The notes beneath the pieces are model-generated. The model was given only the letters and a program-made list of their open reading frames with translations. It had not been told where the DNA came from and did not search any database. Shown piece by piece: positions 14,328-17,043 of a stretch of DNA of 17,043 nucleotides. A program made the translations under genes and the position numbers. Every line of letters starts with the position of its first letter. Position 1 is the first letter of the stretch. Source of the DNA: Thermoplasmata archaeon (GTDB lineage: Archaea > Thermoplasmatota > E2 > UBA202 > JdFR-43); the NCBI GenBank assembly GCA_021158865.1, contig JAGGSX010000067.1, positions 1 to 17,043 on the forward strand, given 5' to 3'.

Positions 14328-14335
14328 ATATATAA
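14328..14335 (-). promoter_or_regulatory. TATA box of mevalonate kinase
   Basis: TTATATAT on the minus strand, centred about 23 nt before ATG 14308. It lies just downstream of the stop of the neighbouring membrane protein gene, so mvk has its own promoter. Confidence 0.6.
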
Positions 14336-14338
14336 GCA

Positions 14339-14824
14339 TTATTGGCATGGAACAAAAGTTTTTAGCAAACCCTCTAATTTCTCCATATCATCTGTTACGA
14401 GATATACAGTGGGAAATCTGCTATGAAGAAAAATCAAAAATCCATGCTCTCTTTTACTCCATTTCATTATATCTTCCCATTTTGCAATCCGCTTCCAGAA
14501 ATATGGCAAATATATACCCATGTTTCCAATTGCCCATTCTATCGGTATACAAAATTTTATTCTCATAGCAGCTATTATAAAGTATGTTATGAATATAGCA
14601 AGAAATGATAAAGCAGTCTGTAAATTAGACCAATTGGGATAAAAATATTCAATTGTATATGGAAAAAGTATTCCAAACAAAATTGAAATAGCTGCTATCA
14701 TCCATTTATTTTTAGATGGCATTTCCTTTCTTGCCTTCTTTATATCTCCATAACTAACTTTATTCCTATAGTATATTATTTCATGTTCTGGAATGCGAAG
14801 CACTTTTTTCAATTTTATTTTCAT
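14339..14824 (-). CDS. Small two-helix membrane protein with PH-like C-terminal part
   Basis: A 161-residue protein I cannot place firmly. A basic N-terminal part (1-40) precedes two membrane helices (about 42-58 and 69-87) with a short loop. The C-terminal part (88-161) has the alternating pattern ending in W-x-D-I, a Phe/Leu-rich strand, and a final helix KLEGLLKTFV. That order recalls YcxB-like or bacterial PH-like domains attached to two helices. The ATG at 14824 has no clear Shine-Dalgarno. It is separated from mvk by the mvk promoter and preceded by a repeat-rich intergenic region. Confidence 0.6.
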   Translation of the reverse strand: MKIKLKKVLRIPEHEIIYYRNKVSYGDIKKARKEMPSKNKWMIAAISILFGILFPYTIEYFYPNWSNLQTALSFLAIFITYFIIAAMRIKFCIPIEWAIGNMGIYLPYFWKRIAKWEDIMKWSKREHGFLIFLHSRFPTVYLVTDDMEKLEGLLKTFVPCQ

Positions 14825-14850
14825 ATAAATAATTGATGGAGAAAGTTTGC

Positions 14851-15006
14851 ATGAGCTTTTTAGTTTTTAGCAACCCTTTAAAGAGGATTTCATCCCAAAA
14901 AGAACGGATACATTTTGTATCAGTTTTCTTTTCCTGAGCCCTTTAAAAAGAACTGATACATTTTTCCGCCAGCGCTTTTTCTAAAAGGGCTGAAGAAAAG
15001 GCTCAT
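14851..15006. repeat. Repeat-rich intergenic element between the membrane protein gene and taw2
   Basis: The 214-bp gap between divergent genes holds no credible ORF but many repeats. ATGAGCTTTTT (14851-14861) and the complement of AAAAGGCTCAT (14996-15006) form imperfect terminal inverted repeats. TGTATCAGTT (14916-14925) pairs with AACTGATACA (14951-14960). GATACA (14907-14912) also pairs with TGTATC (14916-14921) across three bases. AGCCCTTT (14937-14944) pairs with AAAGGGCT (14984-14991). AAAAAGAAC.GATACATTTT occurs twice in direct orientation. Function unknown: multi-site operator, structured RNA, or small mobile-element remnant. Confidence 0.6.
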
Positions 15007-15019
15007 AAAAAATTAAAAG
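15005..15019 (+). promoter_or_regulatory. AT-rich promoter element of taw2-like gene
   Basis: ATAAAAAATTAAAAG lies 20-34 nt before the GTG at 15039, fitting a TATA element for a leaderless message. It is weak because no strict consensus is present. Confidence 0.4.
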
Positions 15020-15038
15020 CAATGCATATTTTAATTAT

Positions 15039-16040
15039 GTGAATCTTGCAATAGTTGTGGATAAAAGAGAAGCAGAAAAAATAAAGAATACGCTGATAGA
15101 AAAAAATTTATTGGATGACAGTAGAAAAATAATAAGACATGAAAATAAAGTTGAATTTCCAATTAAAAAAAGATTGGATGGCTTTAATATTATCAAGCAA
15201 AAGCATGTTTTGTCCAGAAAAATTTTTCCTCCTTTTGAAGAAATAAAAAGAAGGGCTATAGGAAAAATATCGATGCGAGATTTTGCTCAACTACCAAAAA
15301 AATGGGAAAAATTTGGCGATGTGCTTGTTTTAAAAATGAATGGAATAGAAGATAAAAAGAAAGTTGCAGAGTTGTATGCCGAAGTTTTGAATTGCAAAGC
15401 TGTCATGGAAGATGTTGGAGGAATAAAGGGAATAATTAGAAAACCATCTCTTAAATTTTTAATTGGAAATAATGCAGAAACAGTGCATATTGAAAATGGA
15501 ATAAAATATAAATTTGATGCCGCCGCCATAATGTTTTCGTCTGGTAATGTTGATGAGAGAATAAGAATGGCTGGTGTGGCTAAAAAAAATGATATTGTTG
15601 TTGATATGTTTGCTGGCATAGGATATTTCACTCTTCCAATAGCTGTTTATGGAAAGGCAAGGGTTTATGCTTATGAGATAAATCCTATAGCGTATAAATA
15701 TTTAGAGGAGAATATAAAGCTTAATAATGTTTATGATAGAGTTAAAGCCGAGCTTGGTGATTGTAGAAAAAAAATTGTTTCTGATGTGGCAGATCGTGTA
15801 GTAATGGGATATTTAGATAGTCTTCCTTTTCTTCCTTATGCAATTAAATCAATTAAAGGGAATGGAATTATATACATGCATAGTAAATGCAGGGAAGAAG
15901 AATTTCCTTATAAATTATTCAATAAAGCAAAGGAGATAATAAAAAAACATGGATTTAAAGCCGAGCTTTTATATCATAAGAAAGTTAAATCCTATGCCCC
16001 TCATATAATACATGCCGTTCTTGATATTAAAATTGAGTGA
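15039..16040 (+). CDS. taw2: Taw2/Trm5-family tRNA(Phe) position-37 wyosine enzyme, probably Taw2
   Basis: A 333-residue class I SAM enzyme of COG2520. The small N-terminal D1-type domain (1-45) precedes a central domain. The Rossmann core has FSSGNVDERIRM (166-177), motif I DMFAGIGYF (189-197), YAYEINP (210-216) with Glu213, LGDCR (239-243) and VVMGYLDSLPFL (254-265). Trm5 methyltransferases have an N-(L/P)-P motif where this protein has MGY. Together with IYMHSKC this points to Taw2, which transfers the aminocarboxypropyl group of SAM to 4-demethylwyosine at G37 of tRNA(Phe). Trm5a is the alternative. GTG 15039 is the start; the ATG two bases before runs straight into TGA. Confidence 0.8.
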   Translation: MNLAIVVDKREAEKIKNTLIEKNLLDDSRKIIRHENKVEFPIKKRLDGFNIIKQKHVLSRKIFPPFEEIKRRAIGKISMRDFAQLPKKWEKFGDVLVLKMNGIEDKKKVAELYAEVLNCKAVMEDVGGIKGIIRKPSLKFLIGNNAETVHIENGIKYKFDAAAIMFSSGNVDERIRMAGVAKKNDIVVDMFAGIGYFTLPIAVYGKARVYAYEINPIAYKYLEENIKLNNVYDRVKAELGDCRKKIVSDVADRVVMGYLDSLPFLPYAIKSIKGNGIIYMHSKCREEEFPYKLFNKAKEIIKKHGFKAELLYHKKVKSYAPHIIHAVLDIKIE

Positions 16041-16043
16041 AAC

Positions 16044-16052
16044 TTTTATAAA
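16044..16052 (+). promoter_or_regulatory. TATA box of radA
   Basis: TTTTATAAA is centred 27 nt before ATG 16075, right after the taw2-like stop. It supports a separate, leaderless radA transcript and rules against the longer reading from 16012, which would begin upstream of the box. Confidence 0.7.
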
Positions 16053-16074
16053 CATTTCATATATTAAATGTAGA

Positions 16075-17010
16075 ATGACAAATTTAGAAGAATTGCCAGG
16101 TGTTGGTCCGGCTATAGCAAAAAAATTAGAAGATTCAGGTTATGATGATTTGATGGCTATAGCTGTTGCATCTCCATCTGAATTAGCTGATGCAATTGAT
16201 GTCGGCGAAGGCACAGCCCTAAAAATAATACAATCTGCAAGAGAAAAAGCAGATGTTGGTGGATTTGAAACAGGAGATGTTTTATTGGAAAGGATGAAAG
16301 AAAGGAAGCATCTCACAACTGGCTCTAAATCATTTGATGAGCTAATCGGCGGCGGTTTTGAAACTCAGGCAATAACCGAGCTATTCGGAGAATTTGGTTC
16401 TGGAAAAACGCAAATTGCCCATCAGCTTTGTGTGAATGTCCAGCTTCCAGAAGATGAGGGTGGATTGGAAGGTGAGGCAATTTTTATAGATACTGAAAAT
16501 ACATTTAGACCGGAAAGAATAATGCAGATGTCTGAAGCAGTTGGTATGGATGGAAAAGATGCCCTCAAAAAAATACATGTTGCAACAGCATTCAATTCAA
16601 ACCACCAGATGATGTTGGTTGAAAAAGCAATTGAAATGGCAAAAGAAAAGAAAGTGAGATTGCTCGTTGTTGATTCTTTAACAGGACATTTCAGAGCCGA
16701 ATATGTAGGAAGAGGCGCTCTTGCAGAAAGACAGCAAAAATTGAATAAACACATGCACGAGTTGTTAAGATTTGCACGCCTTTACAATGCAGTTATATGT
16801 GTAACAAACCAAGTATCGGCTCGCCCCGATATATATTTTGGCGACCCGACGCAGCCCATAGGCGGCCATATTGTTGGCCATACAGCAATGTTTAGATTAT
16901 ATTTAAGAAAATCAAAAGGAGGAAAGAGGATAGCCCGTTTGATAGACTCCCCTCATCTTCCTGAAGGCGAGGCAGTTTTTATTGTCAAGGAAGAAGGAAT
17001 AAGAGACTGA
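16075..17010 (+). CDS. radA: DNA repair and recombination protein RadA
   Basis: A 311-residue archaeal recombinase of the RecA/Rad51 family. It forms filaments on single-stranded DNA and catalyses strand exchange. The N-terminal helix-hairpin-helix domain (1-60, LPGVGPAIAKKL) is followed by the polymerisation linker with FETG (64-67), which has Gly where the FxxA motif usually has Ala. Walker A is GEFGSGKT (105-112), Walker B is LLVVD (196-200), and loop L1 and L2 regions are at RAEYVGRGALAERQQKL and NQVSARPD. Length is close to the usual 310-330. The ATG at 16075 starts the canonical MTNLEELPGVG and lies 27 nt after the TATA centre. The reading can be extended upstream to 16012, but that would add residues foreign to the family. 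Confidence 0.96.
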   Translation: MTNLEELPGVGPAIAKKLEDSGYDDLMAIAVASPSELADAIDVGEGTALKIIQSAREKADVGGFETGDVLLERMKERKHLTTGSKSFDELIGGGFETQAITELFGEFGSGKTQIAHQLCVNVQLPEDEGGLEGEAIFIDTENTFRPERIMQMSEAVGMDGKDALKKIHVATAFNSNHQMMLVEKAIEMAKEKKVRLLVVDSLTGHFRAEYVGRGALAERQQKLNKHMHELLRFARLYNAVICVTNQVSARPDIYFGDPTQPIGGHIVGHTAMFRLYLRKSKGGKRIARLIDSPHLPEGEAVFIVKEEGIRD

Positions 17011-17024
17011 GCTGCCCTCATCAA

Positions 17025-17031
17025 TTTTTTT
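17025..17031 (+). terminator. Oligo-T transcription end after radA
   Basis: Seven T residues 14 nt after the radA stop, typical of archaeal intrinsic termination. Confidence 0.45.
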
Positions 17032-17043
17032 GCTATTTATTAC

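Noticed and set aside
14870..14992. CRISPR array
   Set aside because: The repeats are only two imperfect copies with unequal spacing and interleaved inverted arms. No cas gene is nearby.
14851..15006. C/D box small RNA or tRNA-like gene in the repeat-rich gap
   Set aside because: CTGA boxes occur, but no properly spaced RTGATGA partners are visible on either strand, and no cloverleaf or T-loop consensus can be drawn.
16012..16074. Upstream extension of radA by 21 codons
   Set aside because: It would start inside the taw2-like gene and before the TATA box. The extra residues do not resemble RadA, and ATG 16075 is at leaderless distance.

Overview
The window looks like an archaeal chromosome segment. 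It is AT-rich and carries RadA, TrmY (which makes m1-pseudouridine at tRNA position 54), a Taw2/Trm5-type wyosine enzyme, mevalonate kinase, an ADP-forming acetyl-CoA synthetase and an archaeal-type lipid-linked-sugar membrane enzyme. Several starts lie about 22-30 nt downstream of TATA boxes, which suggests leaderless transcripts. The gingipain-type secreted protease, the energy-yielding acyl-CoA synthetase and a bacterial-type cold-shock protein suggest a protein-fermenting Thermoplasmatota-like euryarchaeon from a moderate environment. That placement is an inference from gene content, not from a marker tree.

Layout. From 6069 leftward to the window edge runs a tightly packed minus-strand series of 11 genes, with overlaps or gaps of at most 23 nt. 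In order of transcription they are: a Tyr/Trp/Gly-rich small protein, a second small protein with a coiled coil, a NifX/NifB-like cofactor-binding domain protein with the same kind of tail, a small 4Fe-4S protein, a small zinc-ribbon protein, two tandem Mrp/MinD-type ATPases with inserted double ferredoxins, an LEA14-like membrane-anchored protein, a UbiD-family decarboxylase, TrmY, and a UPF0104 flippase-like membrane protein cut by the window edge. The first seven look like a dedicated iron-sulfur/metal-handling system of unknown role. On the other side of the operon promoter a cold-shock protein gene reads to the right.

From 6481 to 11593 on the minus strand lie the C25 (gingipain) peptidase, a BioD-like/DRTGG protein and an ADP-forming acyl-CoA synthetase fused alpha-beta. 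The last two overlap by ATGA, so the regulatory-looking protein is probably coupled to the synthetase. Together these genes fit extracellular protein breakdown followed by ATP formation from acyl-CoA.

From 11661 to 13386 two plus-strand membrane protein genes follow: a GT-C-like glycosyltransferase and a DedA/VTT-like protein. They converge on mevalonate kinase (minus) with one base between them. Next comes a small two-helix membrane protein (minus), then a 214-bp intergenic region full of interleaved repeats, then the Taw2-like tRNA enzyme and radA (plus), each with its own promoter. Mevalonate kinase plus the UbiD-family enzyme would fit the archaeal (anhydromevalonate phosphate) branch of isoprenoid synthesis.

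I see no tRNA, rRNA, CRISPR array, insertion sequence or prophage gene.
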